Of a stretch of 56,629 nucleotides of DNA, positions 1-7,881 are shown in pieces. Positions within the stretch are counted from its first letter, which is position 1; each line of letters begins with the position of its first letter. Source of the stretch: Planctomycetota bacterium. GTDB lineage: Bacteria > Planctomycetota > Brocadiia > SM23-32 > JAKLEA01. The stretch spans positions 1 through 56,629 of the forward strand of contig JAKLEA010000032.1 of the NCBI GenBank assembly GCA_022711755.1, given 5' to 3'. Below the pieces are notes generated by a model, which saw only the letters and a list, made by a program, of their open reading frames with translations, had not been told where the DNA came from and did no database searches. The position numbers and the translations under genes were made by a program.

Positions 1-43
1 CCTCGACCACTATCAAGCCCTCTTCGGCAACAACTCCTCCTGA
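1..43 (+). CDS. Possible 3' end of an upstream gene (partial)
   Basis: The frame beginning at base 2 reads LDHYQALFGNNSS and stops at TGA 41-43. The peptide looks like an ordinary protein C-terminus and would close a gene lying before the tRNA. Only 13 codons are visible, so no family can be named and chance reading is possible. Confidence 0.25.
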   Translation, partial: LDHYQALFGNNSS

Positions 44-96
44 CTATCCCTCTACCCGCCCATGACTGACCCCGTACTGTAAAAGCGGCAATCCTC

Positions 97-125
97 TTGC
101 AAGCAAAGCATCGGCGGGGTATTCT
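97..125 (+). promoter_or_regulatory. Sigma70-type promoter of the tRNA-Lys gene
   Basis: TTGCAA at 97-102 and TATTCT at 120-125 are separated by 17 bases. This would start transcription a few bases before the tRNA acceptor stem at 138. The spacing is ideal and both boxes are close to consensus. Confidence 0.55.
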
Positions 126-137
126 TCTGCGGCTCGT

Positions 138-213
138 GAGGGCGTAGCTCAGTCGGTAGAGCAACGGATTTTTAATCCGTAGGCCGAGGGTTCGAGTCCC
201 TCCGCCCTCACCA
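138..213 (+). tRNA. tRNA-Lys (anticodon TTT)
   Basis: A complete cloverleaf can be drawn. The acceptor stem GAGGGCG (138-144) pairs with CGCCCTC (203-209), the discriminator is A210 and CCA is encoded at 211-213. The anticodon stem ACGGA/TCCGT encloses the loop TTTTTAA, giving anticodon TTT. The T arm is GAGGG/CCCTC around TTCGAGT. Its 3' part from 163 is the integration site of the element to the right, so the present 3' half may have been supplied by the incoming element. A sigma70-like promoter lies directly upstream. Confidence 0.97.
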
Positions 214-1612
214 GATTATAATCACACGTATCCCCGTTTCTCTGCATTATATCGCATTCCAGCCCTGTTTTCTCGACATCCCCCTTTTTCGATTCCGACG
301 GCCCTTCCGTTGCACCGTCTTGCACCATATTGCGCCTTTTTGCGTCCATTAAGGCAACTGGAGGGGCAATCGGAAAATCATCGGAATCAGCAATCGCGTT
401 GTCCGTTCCTGTCGCTTGAATTGCCTCACCCGCCAAGCCCGTCATTGGCAATTCCTTCAAAGCCTCTGCCTGATTCGCAAGCGATACATGGGTGTAGTAT
501 CGCATTGTCGTTGCAATGCTGGCGTGTCGCGCCAGACTCTGAAGAACGGCGGGCATTACATGCGGCGCAAGCCATGAACAAAAGCTATGCCGCAATGCGT
601 GAAAATCGCAATAACCATCGCCGGTTTCATATTCGATTCCAGCCCAGGACAAGTCCGCCCTTATCATCTCCGCGCCGTCGCCGGCCCGAAGGTAGACAAT
701 CCGCGCCTCCGGCAACTTGTTCGCGCAATGCTCCCTCAGTTCATCGGCAAGCGTCGCTTCCAGCGTGACGATATCATTGCGCCTGCTCTTGCCCACGCTC
801 GCGGCAATCTTGACTGTCGCAACGTCGCCGTCAAGCTCCAGATCGCGCCGCCGCAGCTTCACAATTTCCTTGTGCCGCAACCCCGCGCAACCCGCCAGAC
901 GGTACGCCAGATATCTTTCCCGCCCCGTAGAACCCAAAACATCCGGCCCCGCCAGCGCAGCCCTCAACAGCCGTTGATATTGCTCCCACGATAGCACCCG
1001 GCGCACCCGCCGCTTGTCGGTTTCCTCATTGACGAAATCCAGTCCGGCAAGCGGATTCTCATGTATCAGTTTCATCTTGACACCCCAGCGGCAGAATGCC
1101 TTTATCGCCCTTGCAATATGGTTTCTGCTCGCGGGAGAAATCCCGTCCGATTCCATGCGCCGGGCAAGATAGATATCAACCTTGTCCAGACTGATATCGC
1201 CCCAGCGGGTGAATCCGCACCCGTCCAGAACGGCGTTGATTCTGCTCGCCGTCAGTGTCACATAGAGCGCGTCGCGCCGCCGCCCAAGCAGATAAGCCCG
1301 GAAGTCATCAACATGCCCCCGCAACAACTTTGCTTGCGCCTCCCCGACGGCGTCCAGCAGCCCGCAGGACGCAAGACGCTTGCGTATCGGATTCGGCAGA
1401 CTGGCAATCCAAGCTCTCATATCCGGCCTCAGAGCCTCACCCGCGCAGCGTATTGCCGCCAGTTCTTCAATCTGCCGTCCAAGCGCGATTGACGATTGCT
1501 TGTGCGTGAATCCAGACACCCGCAGCCGCCCACCGAATTGATCGGGCAGGCGAACGTCAACATACCATTTTGGGCTTTTCGTTGCGTGATGGTTTAATTG
1601 AAAGACTCTCAC
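149..1612 (-). CDS. Tyrosine recombinase / integrase of element 1
   Basis: Site-specific integrase of 487 residues. An N-terminal SAM-like core-binding domain lies at about 90-200. The catalytic domain shows the box I arginine in AGLRHKEI, the HxxR box in FHALRHSF, and the tyrosine in MRYYTHV after LARHASIATT. Translation starts at GTG 1612 in a GTGA overlap with the upstream HTH gene, with a GAGAGGG ribosome site. The last 22 codons are antisense tRNA-Lys sequence ending GLKIRCSTD, and the stop at 149-151 lies inside the tRNA D-arm region. The recombinase C-terminus therefore depends on what is joined to the att core (see the segment at 11127-11320). Operon position last in the replication/integration cluster. 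Confidence 0.95.
   Translation of the reverse strand: MRVFQLNHHATKSPKWYVDVRLPDQFGGRLRVSGFTHKQSSIALGRQIEELAAIRCAGEALRPDMRAWIASLPNPIRKRLASCGLLDAVGEAQAKLLRGHVDDFRAYLLGRRRDALYVTLTASRINAVLDGCGFTRWGDISLDKVDIYLARRMESDGISPASRNHIARAIKAFCRWGVKMKLIHENPLAGLDFVNEETDKRRVRRVLSWEQYQRLLRAALAGPDVLGSTGRERYLAYRLAGCAGLRHKEIVKLRRRDLELDGDVATVKIAASVGKSRRNDIVTLEATLADELREHCANKLPEARIVYLRAGDGAEMIRADLSWAGIEYETGDGYCDFHALRHSFCSWLAPHVMPAVLQSLARHASIATTMRYYTHVSLANQAEALKELPMTGLAGEAIQATGTDNAIADSDDFPIAPPVALMDAKRRNMVQDGATEGPSESKKGDVEKTGLECDIMQRNGDTCDYNLVRAEGLEPSAYGLKIRCSTD
163..214 (+). repeat. att copy 1 (tRNA-Lys 3' half, 52-bp direct repeat)
   Basis: This 52-bp segment runs from the 5' side of the anticodon stem to one base past CCA. 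It is repeated exactly at 11321-11372, and with one mismatch (a 51-bp match region) at 26818-26868. It is the att core of element 1 and also functional tRNA sequence. Because identity starts at the anticodon stem, strand exchange probably occurs in the anticodon loop, as in other tRNA-directed tyrosine integrases. Confidence 0.9.
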
Positions 1613-1872
1613 GATTTTACCCTCTCAAGCCAGTCCTTCCGACACGGACAACCCGAATCGGCCCATTGTTCAAGCTCGCGCCTGCTCCAGCGGATGCACC
1701 GCCCCAGGCGACGCGGGATCGGCCCCAGCCGCCCGTCATTATGCAAGCCCCACAAGTGACGCTCGCTCACGTGCAGCAGCGCAGCCGCTTCTTTCGCCGT
1801 CAAAAGGATAGCACCCCGCCCGGCGCAATCTTGCGCCTCGAAGCCGTCAACCTGTCTTGTTTCATCCGACAT
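1609..1872 (-). CDS. Excisionase-like helix-turn-helix protein
   Basis: Small DNA-binding protein of 87 residues with a MerR/HTH_17-type fold: LTAKEAAALLHVSERHLW followed by a wing and RWSRRELEQW. Such proteins next to integrases usually act as recombination directionality factors or regulators. The frame extends to 1911, but ATG 1872 has a strong GGAGGTG site six to seven bases upstream and is preferred. Its stop overlaps the integrase GTG start (GTGA, 1609-1612), so the two are translationally coupled. The specific excisionase role is inferred from position. Confidence 0.85.
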   Translation of the reverse strand: MSDETRQVDGFEAQDCAGRGAILLTAKEAAALLHVSERHLWGLHNDGRLGPIPRRLGRCIRWSRRELEQWADSGCPCRKDWLERVKS

Positions 1873-2110
1873 TGCCGCACCTCCGTACCCAAAAACGCTT
1901 ATCCCTGTCAAGAGCAGTTCTGCTTATCGTGTCTGCTTTACTGCCGCCAGAACAACCGCCACAAGCCGCCAGCTTGCGCCGAATGTCCGCGAGTCGTTCC
2001 GCGTCCGTCCGAGCGAAAAGTTCCGCCTGCGAACGCTCCGGGACGCCCAGGTATTCCGCCCATGCCGCGCATTCCCGCCGCCTGTCGCCCTGTTGTGATC
2101 GCCGTGTCAT
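1862..2110 (-). CDS. Small hypothetical protein between DnaB and the HTH gene
   Basis: 82-residue protein, no family recognised. It is rich in Arg, Ala and charged residues and carries a CGGCSGG cluster near the middle plus a final RRCGN. It is supported as a gene by context: ATG 2110 overlaps the helicase stop (ATGA, 2107-2110), a GGGAGGCG ribosome site lies seven bases upstream, and its 3' end overlaps the start of the following HTH gene by 11 bases. It belongs to the minus-strand replication/integration operon. The cysteines could bind a metal, but this is only a guess. Confidence 0.6.
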   Translation of the reverse strand: MTRRSQQGDRRRECAAWAEYLGVPERSQAELFARTDAERLADIRRKLAACGGCSGGSKADTISRTALDRDKRFWVRRCGNVG

Positions 2111-3486
2111 CCGTTCGCCTCCCGGAATCTGAAGAATTGGCCCTCGAAGTCAAACTCCACCATGCCCAGCGGCCCGTTTCGATTCTTGGCAACGGCGCAT
2201 GACACCCGCGCCGGATTCTCATCATCGGAACGCCAGAGCAGCAGAACGGCGTCCGCGTCTTGCTCTATCGCGCCGCTCTCGCGCAAGTCCGATAGATACG
2301 GACGTTTTTCCGCCCGCGATTCAACCGAACGATTCAACTGCGCCGCCGCGACAACCGGGATTTGCAATTCCTTCGCCAGAGCTTTGAGCTTGCGCGATAC
2401 CTCGGAAACTTCATTTTCCCGCGTCCGCGTCCGGCCCGTAGTTTCAGGTTCGACAAGCTGGAGATAGTCCACAAGCAGAAGCTCGATTCCGTTCTTCCGC
2501 ACCATGCGCCGCGCCGAAGCGCGAAGATCGCCGATTTTCAAACCGCCCGCGTCCTCGATGAAGATTTGCCCGCCGTCGGCAAGCTGATTCATGGCATTGG
2601 CGAACGCCTCGACTTCCGCCAAATCGCCCTGATCGCCGTTCCTGTCAACCTGGCCATGAAAGGCAATCAGATTCCGCGCAATTTCCGTTTCAGGCATTTC
2701 CAGAGAGAACAGCCCGACGGGACGTTGCTCGACATAGCCGACGGAATAGGCGATGTTCAGCAGAAACGTCGTTTTACCTACCGAAGTCCTCGCGGCAACT
2801 ACTGTCAACGCGCCCGGACGCAATCCGCCCAGCAGGTAGTCAATCTGCGGGAAGCCCGTAGGCAGCCCCCGTTGCGGCCCGGCGTCCGCCTCGCGTGATA
2901 CTTCAAGCAGAACATCGCGCAACGACGACGCCTCCTGCCGCGCCGCGCCTGTTCGCAATTCCGATAGGGCAGTTTCCGCTTTGTCAATCGCCTCGCCGGG
3001 ATCGGCAATCGAACGCCCGGCCCGTTCCAGATTGTGCCCCAGCGTGACAAGCTCGCGCCGCAGGGCATGGGCAAGGACTATCGGGATATCAGATTCGCCA
3101 CTGACGCATGTAGGCACGTCCTGAAGTAGATTTTCAAGGTAGTCAATGCCCCCGATTTCCGCGTAAGCGTTCGCATATTTTTTGTCGCTGGCCTCGATAC
3201 CTTCAAGCTCGCGCCGCAGCATGACGACAACCGGATTTGCCGCGTCGAATTCACAACTGTATCCGCCCTTTTCGTGAATCTTTTCCAGGACGGAAAATAT
3301 CAGCCTGTGGCCGGTATCGTAGAAGTGACGCGCCCGCAGCCGCCCGCAGTAGGTATCAAGCACGTCGTCGCCAAGCGCGTTCGGCTGTAGGCAGCTTCCA
3401 AGTATCCGCCGTTCGGCCTCGATGCTGTGCGGCAGGGGATTCAGTTCGGCAACCGCCTGTTGTTCATTCTGTGTTTCAGTTCGCAT
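2107..3486 (-). CDS. dnaB: DnaB-type replicative DNA helicase
   Basis: 459 residues, normal DnaB length. The N-terminal DnaB domain begins at PHSIEAERRILGSCL (about 18-32). The RecA-like domain begins near GLPTGFPQIDYLLGGL and has Walker A ARTSVGKTTF, the motif GLFSLEMP, Walker B LLLVDYLQL, and AAQLNRSVESR followed by YLSDLRESGAIEQDAD. It is a hexameric 5'-3' helicase loaded at a replication origin, which suggests that the element replicates autonomously after excision. ATG 3486 has GAGGTG upstream. It overlaps the preceding gene by 11 bases and the following one by four. Phages and satellites often carry such a copy; host dnaB would not sit in an integrase operon. Confidence 0.93.
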   Translation of the reverse strand: MRTETQNEQQAVAELNPLPHSIEAERRILGSCLQPNALGDDVLDTYCGRLRARHFYDTGHRLIFSVLEKIHEKGGYSCEFDAANPVVVMLRRELEGIEASDKKYANAYAEIGGIDYLENLLQDVPTCVSGESDIPIVLAHALRRELVTLGHNLERAGRSIADPGEAIDKAETALSELRTGAARQEASSLRDVLLEVSREADAGPQRGLPTGFPQIDYLLGGLRPGALTVVAARTSVGKTTFLLNIAYSVGYVEQRPVGLFSLEMPETEIARNLIAFHGQVDRNGDQGDLAEVEAFANAMNQLADGGQIFIEDAGGLKIGDLRASARRMVRKNGIELLLVDYLQLVEPETTGRTRTRENEVSEVSRKLKALAKELQIPVVAAAQLNRSVESRAEKRPYLSDLRESGAIEQDADAVLLLWRSDDENPARVSCAVAKNRNGPLGMVEFDFEGQFFRFREANG

Positions 3487-4177
3487 GTTTGAACACCTCG
3501 ACAGCCAGCGGCCTGTCCGCCGCCTTGCGAACAGCTTCCCGCATAGCCTCAGCCCGCGTAATCAACCGCCCGGCCCGCAATGCTTTTTGAGTCTCAACGT
3601 CGGCAAGGGCATTGAGTCGCGCCTGGGCTTCCGGATTCGGCGTTGCCGTTTTCCGGTTCTTCCGCGATGAAATCGCGTCTTTTCCGTTATGTACTTTGTT
3701 TGAATCCGTTTGTACTACGTACGAAGGTATGTTCTGCATCCGTTCTGCACTTATTCTGCATCCGTTCTGCATGTCGCTCTTGTTCGGCAACAGTTCAAAT
3801 AGGAGCTTTGTCCGCCACGCCACAAGGTTTTCATCGCGCCTGGGCAGCAGGGATATCAACCGCGCCTTGCGCCGGTTTTTTGCGGGAATAACGCTGTAGT
3901 GAATGAGCTTTTTGTTGTATGGCTTGGCTGTCAGAAATCCATGCGCCTCAAGCCTGATAAAGAAACGCCGGACACGGCCCTTGATACTCTTGATTTCCTT
4001 GTATGTCAGTTCGCCCTTTACCGCGCCGACAGATAGACGGTATTCCGGGTTCTCGCGGATTCGGGCGCATATAGCCCACGTCAATCCTGAAGCCGTCCAG
4101 CATCGCCTATCTTTCTCAAAGCGATAGGACACGGTTTTCAGGACGGCCAATTCGACGTTGATATCACCGCGTTTCAT
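3476..4177 (-). CDS. Putative replication initiator / replisome-organiser-like protein
   Basis: 233 residues. The N-terminal 100 residues look like a winged-helix domain (GLTWAICARIRENPEYRL, then IKGRVRRFFIRLEAHGFL). A polar linker follows, then a Lys/Arg/Ala-rich helical C-terminus (AEAMREAVRKAADR). It precedes dnaB and overlaps it, the position occupied in many phages by the origin-binding or helicase-loading protein. No family could be assigned; the replication role is inferred from fold impression and gene order. ATG 4177 has an AAGGGGGG site and overlaps the stop of the preceding HTH gene (ATGA). Confidence 0.65.
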   Translation of the reverse strand: MKRGDINVELAVLKTVSYRFEKDRRCWTASGLTWAICARIRENPEYRLSVGAVKGELTYKEIKSIKGRVRRFFIRLEAHGFLTAKPYNKKLIHYSVIPAKNRRKARLISLLPRRDENLVAWRTKLLFELLPNKSDMQNGCRISAERMQNIPSYVVQTDSNKVHNGKDAISSRKNRKTATPNPEAQARLNALADVETQKALRAGRLITRAEAMREAVRKAADRPLAVEVFKHAN

Positions 4178-4368
4178 GCGCCGCCCCCCTTCACCGCAAC
4201 CGGCCCGCGCCGTAGCGCAGTATCAACCGCGTCGGGATCGAATCGCCTTATCTTCGGGCTTATCCTGATTTCAGGAATCCGCCCCTGCCGCACCCATCGG
4301 CGAATTGTTCCCGGCGTCACGTGAAGCCGGTTCGCCACGTCCTCAGCCGTCAAGTATTCTGTGTTCAT
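4174..4368 (-). CDS. Small HTH_17 / excisionase-family DNA-binding protein
   Basis: 64 residues with one winged helix: YLTAEDVANRLHVTPGTIRR then WVRQGRIPEIRISPKIRRF. First gene of the minus-strand operon running to 149. Its stop overlaps the next start by four bases and ATG 4368 has AAAGGA upstream. It probably binds DNA as an excisionase or as an autoregulator of the operon. Repeated TGCATAA motifs and a GC-rich hairpin lie directly upstream and are plausible targets. The family is clear, the target is inferred. Confidence 0.85.
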   Translation of the reverse strand: MNTEYLTAEDVANRLHVTPGTIRRWVRQGRIPEIRISPKIRRFDPDAVDTALRRGPVAVKGGGA

Positions 4369-4382
4369 CGCCAGTCCTTTCC

Positions 4383-4401
4383 GGGGAAGTAACCCTTCCC
4401 C
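4383..4401 (-). promoter_or_regulatory. Leader hairpin upstream of the replication operon
   Basis: GGGGAAG (4383-4389) and CTTCCCC (4395-4401) form a perfect 7-bp stem with a 5-base loop, ending 15 bases upstream of ATG 4368 and next to its ribosome site. It has no U-tract, so a translation-control or RNA-stability element is more likely than a terminator. Confidence 0.4.
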
Positions 4402-4413
4402 TCATCCCTGGCG

Positions 4414-4517
4414 TTTATGCAGATTTCGCGCCTTGCATAACGTGCATAATGCAGCGAATCACCCCATACGATCATATATAAGCTAATCATCGGCTTGCAT
4501 AAAATCGCGTTTATGCA
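4414..4517. repeat. Cluster of TGCATAA/TTATGCA sites (iteron- or operator-like)
   Basis: TTTATGCA occurs at 4414-4421, TTGCATAA at 4433-4440, TGCATAA at 4443-4449, and TGCATAAA at 4496-4503 faces TTTATGCA at 4510-4517 across six bases. Five copies of one heptamer in about 100 bp, in both orientations, fill the gap between a hypothetical gene and the replication operon. This resembles an iteron origin or a multi-site operator. The AT-rich stretch ATCATATATAAGCTAATCAT between the clusters would suit an unwinding region. Confidence 0.55.
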
Positions 4518-4520
4518 GGC

Positions 4521-5921
4521 TTAGTCGGCTTTTGCCCCGGCCTTTTTCATGCCGCGAATCCGCGCCTGTTCGCCCATATTTTTCCGCTTACCCAAGTCCA
4601 GCTTGGCGGGATTCATTGCGATAGTTTCAGGCTTTGCAAGTTCATCGGGCAAACCTTGCTCTTTGCGCCACTTCCGTACCCGCTTCAATGCGTTTGAAAT
4701 TGTGTATTGCCTGACTTTTTCCAGTCCCGGAATTTTCCCTGCCGATATGTGCTTGGCAACCCGCTCTTGCGTAACGCCGGAATCCAGCCCCTTCATTTCG
4801 ACATAGAAGGTATAAATTTTCCTGTCCCGTTCGCAAGGTTCCTTCGCAGGCTTGCTTTTCTTGTCCGCCGCTGCCGTCGGCGGATTCGCCGCGCCCCCGC
4901 TGGCGGCCCCGGCAGATTCGCATTCCCGCGCCGCCAGCAGTCCATGCTTTCCCTTCTGGAGCAGTTCATCGGCAGGTTTTCTATATTCTGATTGCAAGGT
5001 CTCGCGCATGGCCTGCCTCGCCTCGTGGAAATCGTCAACCGTCTTGATCGCCTTCAATTTCGGACCGTCCAGCGTCAACCATGCTGCGGGAACATCCTCA
5101 CGCGCCAGCAGGGACAATGCCCTGTCCCGCGCATCCCGCACCGTGTCAGCGAAGAATCCCCATAAATTGAACACTCCCGGCCCCGGCGTGACACCCACCT
5201 TGCCGCCGACTACGCATCCCCCATGCAGGGGCAGAAGCTCTTTCAGCTTTTCAATGCTGCCGCTCCCGCGCAATTCACGGGGCAACCATACGACGCGCTT
5301 TTCAGCGTCATAACTTCTCGGATCGGTCAATGCCGCCCATGCGATACCCGCCGCGTTCTTGATTTCAACAAGAGCCTTCTCAAGTTCCTGATTCATCGCC
5401 ATGCCACCCGACGGGACGGGGGAAGGGAAGCCGGTATACATGACCCCCGATAGTTTTCTGATAACATCGTGTTGTTTCGTGACTGCCTCCCGGTTCCGTA
5501 AATACTTGTCGTAGTCCCGGCCTGTGTTACCGGCGTCCGCAAGTTGCTCCGGATTCCATGCCACCGAGCCGCCCGTGTGTTTGGCCGCGTCTCTCACGGC
5601 CTCCTTCTCCAGCCATTCGATTTCGCCTGCTATCCGCCCCAGAAACCAGTCCATAGCGACCGATTCCCGATATCCGACCTGTTTGCAGAATATCCCCCCT
5701 ATAACGTCTGTCCCGTCGGGTTTGCTGATATGCACGATCTGGTATTGCGCGTAAAAATATCGAAGCGCGACGTTGGGCGGCCACGGACTACCGTCCGGCA
5801 ATATCCCGAAAAGTTCATCCAGGCGAATCGAATCCTTGCCCGCGAATGTGCGCAGACTCCACATTCTGAAATCCAGCCACTCCCGCAGTTTCTCAAGACA
5901 AATAAGCTCCTGATTTGCCAT
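4521..5921 (-). CDS. Hypothetical protein of element 1
   Basis: 466 residues, not recognised. The N-terminal half is soluble and aromatic-rich (REWLDFRMW, VALRYFYAQYQIVH). The middle contains a Gly/Pro stretch (GGKVGVTPGPGVFNLWGFF). From about 340 the chain is low-complexity Ala/Lys. The C-terminus from about 360 (ERVAKHISAG, then ISNALKRVRKWRKEQG) looks like an HTH region with a basic tail. No membrane segment or signal peptide. ATG 5921 has GGAAGGGTG upstream. It lies on the same strand as the replication operon but is separated from it by the TGCATAA cluster. A DNA-binding role is possible but unproven. Confidence 0.7.
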   Translation of the reverse strand: MANQELICLEKLREWLDFRMWSLRTFAGKDSIRLDELFGILPDGSPWPPNVALRYFYAQYQIVHISKPDGTDVIGGIFCKQVGYRESVAMDWFLGRIAGEIEWLEKEAVRDAAKHTGGSVAWNPEQLADAGNTGRDYDKYLRNREAVTKQHDVIRKLSGVMYTGFPSPVPSGGMAMNQELEKALVEIKNAAGIAWAALTDPRSYDAEKRVVWLPRELRGSGSIEKLKELLPLHGGCVVGGKVGVTPGPGVFNLWGFFADTVRDARDRALSLLAREDVPAAWLTLDGPKLKAIKTVDDFHEARQAMRETLQSEYRKPADELLQKGKHGLLAARECESAGAASGGAANPPTAAADKKSKPAKEPCERDRKIYTFYVEMKGLDSGVTQERVAKHISAGKIPGLEKVRQYTISNALKRVRKWRKEQGLPDELAKPETIAMNPAKLDLGKRKNMGEQARIRGMKKAGAKAD

Positions 5922-5952
5922 GCTACACCCTTCCCGTAGCTATCCCTTGCCC

Positions 5953-6093
5953 CCACGAAAGAAGAAGACGGCGGAGCAGGAGTTCCTGTTCCCGGTGCCG
6001 GTCGCGGCACGGCATATCCGCCTCGTGGCGCTATCTGGACACGGCGACAAATTTGCAGCCGTCGCCGAGATCGAGGTGCTGCCGGCGGATTGA
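5953..6093 (+). pseudogene. Orphan C-terminal fragment of an F5/8 type C (discoidin-like) domain
   Basis: On the plus strand, frame 5953-6093 reads a typical discoidin-fold ending: ARHIRLVALSGHGDKF followed by AAVAEIEVLPAD and stop. Such carbohydrate-binding modules end secreted glycoside hydrolases and similar exported proteins. No start or upstream domain is present, so this is a truncated remnant, probably carried in by recombination or left from a gene disrupted by the element. It sits in the 247-bp gap between two minus-strand genes. Confidence 0.6.
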
Positions 6094-6168
6094 AGGCGAA
6101 AACGGCAAGTGGCTAAGGACTCAAAAATCAAGCATCAACGTGGTTCTTGCTCCACGGAGTAAGAGCCA

Positions 6169-7536
6169 TTATATCTTGACCTTGCCTTTATCCGCATCAT
6201 CCTTTCCGGTATCTTTCGGTTTCTGTTCATCGGGTGGTGGCGGCAGATACAGTTGGTCTCTCAACAATCGTCTGGCTTCTATCTTGCTTTGAGCGTATTT
6301 GTCTACGGTTCTTGATGCGCCTTGTTTGGATAAATAGGTATAGGTTCCCGCCCAATAGAGCCTGCTGTCACCGTTTGATTTAAAAGGTTGGGCGTATCCC
6401 TCCGTCAGCAACTTAGTATCTCGTATTAAGAAAAAAACATAACCTGGCCTCCACTGGGGAGGTAGGCTACGATTGTCACCGTTACTGATATATTCGTAGT
6501 CGGTACTCAGACAAAGAGCGCCATTTCCTTTCACCACTTGAAAAATCTTGTAGCTAAAAATCACGGCCTTTTCATCGATCATTTTATCCAACTGATTGTC
6601 CGATTCTGTTATAGTCTTCTGTGTATTCTTACTGGAATCATTTGGCTTCTGTTCCTCTTGTGTTAACTGATATAATTCCTCTTTTAACAACCGCCTGGCC
6701 TCTTCTTCGCTCTTTGCGTACTTATCTACGACCCTTCTTACTCCAGTTGTATCCATAAAGTCATAGGTCCCCCCCCAGTAAAGACGAGCACCATCAGCGC
6801 TGGGTATTTTCCTATATCCTTCGCCAATCAACTTTGTGTCTGTGAGGGATAGAAAAAAGGTATAGCCGGGGTTCCACTGTGGGGGGAAGCATTTGTTGCC
6901 GTTATAGTTACCGCCACTCATAAACTCATAGTCTATGCTCTTGCATAGTGCCCCCTTCTCTTCCAACACCTGAAGTACCTCGTAACTGAATATTGGGGCC
7001 TTCTCTTTCATCATACGATCTATTTCTTTTTCCGCTACCAGTTCTTTCTTTTGCTCAGGTGTGACCCACAAACCATCATATTCTATCAACCCTTTCTTCT
7101 GTTGTTGCGCCGCAAATTCTGCTTTGGCTTTGGTTTCCGCTTCTGCTTTGGCCTTGTCAGCTTCAGCCTTTGCCGCTTCTTCTTCGGCTTTTGCCCTCGC
7201 TCTTGCCATTTCTTCTTCTCTTGTTGTATATCCTAGCGCGGCCCTTGATTCATCCGAGAGTAATTGCCATTGGACCTTCGCTATCCCTGTCGAGTGTACA
7301 AAGACGAGGATGTCGCCTTCTTTTCTCAGGAGCCGTGCCCTTTTATAGCTCTTGCCGCTGTCAAGGGTAACAGTCATATCCTTCTGTTCATCCGCCGCGG
7401 CGCAGGGCAAGGCAAACAGGCAATAGGAAAGGCCCAGCACTGCAACAATCAGTCTTACCGTCCTCTCGCGTCGTCCCCGCGTAGGGCACGTTGCAAACGT
7501 GCCGCATCTCTGGCCCGTATCCGTAGTCGTCGCCAT
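6169..7536 (-). CDS. Exported protein with a duplicated unknown domain
   Basis: 455 residues from ATG 7536, which has a GGAG site six bases upstream; the frame itself extends to 7584. A signal peptide (VRLIVAVLGLSYCLFALPCAAA) is followed by a small planctomycete-type module (VTLDSGKSYKRARLLRKEG) and an Ala/Lys/Glu coiled coil. Two copies of one domain then follow at about 182-300 and 315-430. Both copies contain IFSYxxxQV, GALCxSxDYE, PPQWxPGYxFFL, DTKLxxEGY, RLYWxGTY, VDKYAxS and EARRLL. The function is unknown. It is probably cargo of element 1. The conserved Cys in each copy could pair or bind a ligand. Confidence 0.8.
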   Translation of the reverse strand: MATTTDTGQRCGTFATCPTRGRRERTVRLIVAVLGLSYCLFALPCAAADEQKDMTVTLDSGKSYKRARLLRKEGDILVFVHSTGIAKVQWQLLSDESRAALGYTTREEEMARARAKAEEEAAKAEADKAKAEAETKAKAEFAAQQQKKGLIEYDGLWVTPEQKKELVAEKEIDRMMKEKAPIFSYEVLQVLEEKGALCKSIDYEFMSGGNYNGNKCFPPQWNPGYTFFLSLTDTKLIGEGYRKIPSADGARLYWGGTYDFMDTTGVRRVVDKYAKSEEEARRLLKEELYQLTQEEQKPNDSSKNTQKTITESDNQLDKMIDEKAVIFSYKIFQVVKGNGALCLSTDYEYISNGDNRSLPPQWRPGYVFFLIRDTKLLTEGYAQPFKSNGDSRLYWAGTYTYLSKQGASRTVDKYAQSKIEARRLLRDQLYLPPPPDEQKPKDTGKDDADKGKVKI

Positions 7537-7638
7537 GCTCGACTCCTTTCCTGCTAAGACTACAGCACTTTGAACGTCAGCCATTCGTCGCCCTGTGGCT
7601 TCTTACCGCCTTCTCCGGTACGCGCCTTGCTGAGGACA

Positions 7639-7881
7639 CTACGTTAGCGGCAAGTCCTTACCGCAATGCCTGCACACTTTGGCCTCCTTCTTCACAAACT
7701 CGGCGCAGTAAGGACACTTTCTATTGTGCCTATCGGAACACAGATACATCAAGGGCGCAAGAAGGCACAGCAACCCTCCACCAATAACGCCAGCAACAGG
7801 GGAGAACCCCTTGCGCTTCGCGGCGTCATACCCTATCAACGCGCCAATCCCGCTAAAGACCAGCCAAATCGGAATTCCCAT
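7639..7881 (-). CDS. Small membrane protein with C-terminal zinc ribbon
   Basis: 80 residues. Two hydrophobic segments (about 2-18 and 27-48) are followed by a zinc ribbon made of CPYC and CRHCGKDLP. Such proteins are common small membrane sensors or assembly factors, with no defined role here. ATG 7881 has an AAGGATAGAGGA region upstream. It lies downstream of other exported proteins on the same strand in element 1. Confidence 0.75.
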   Translation of the reverse strand: MGIPIWLVFSGIGALIGYDAAKRKGFSPVAGVIGGGLLCLLAPLMYLCSDRHNRKCPYCAEFVKKEAKVCRHCGKDLPLT

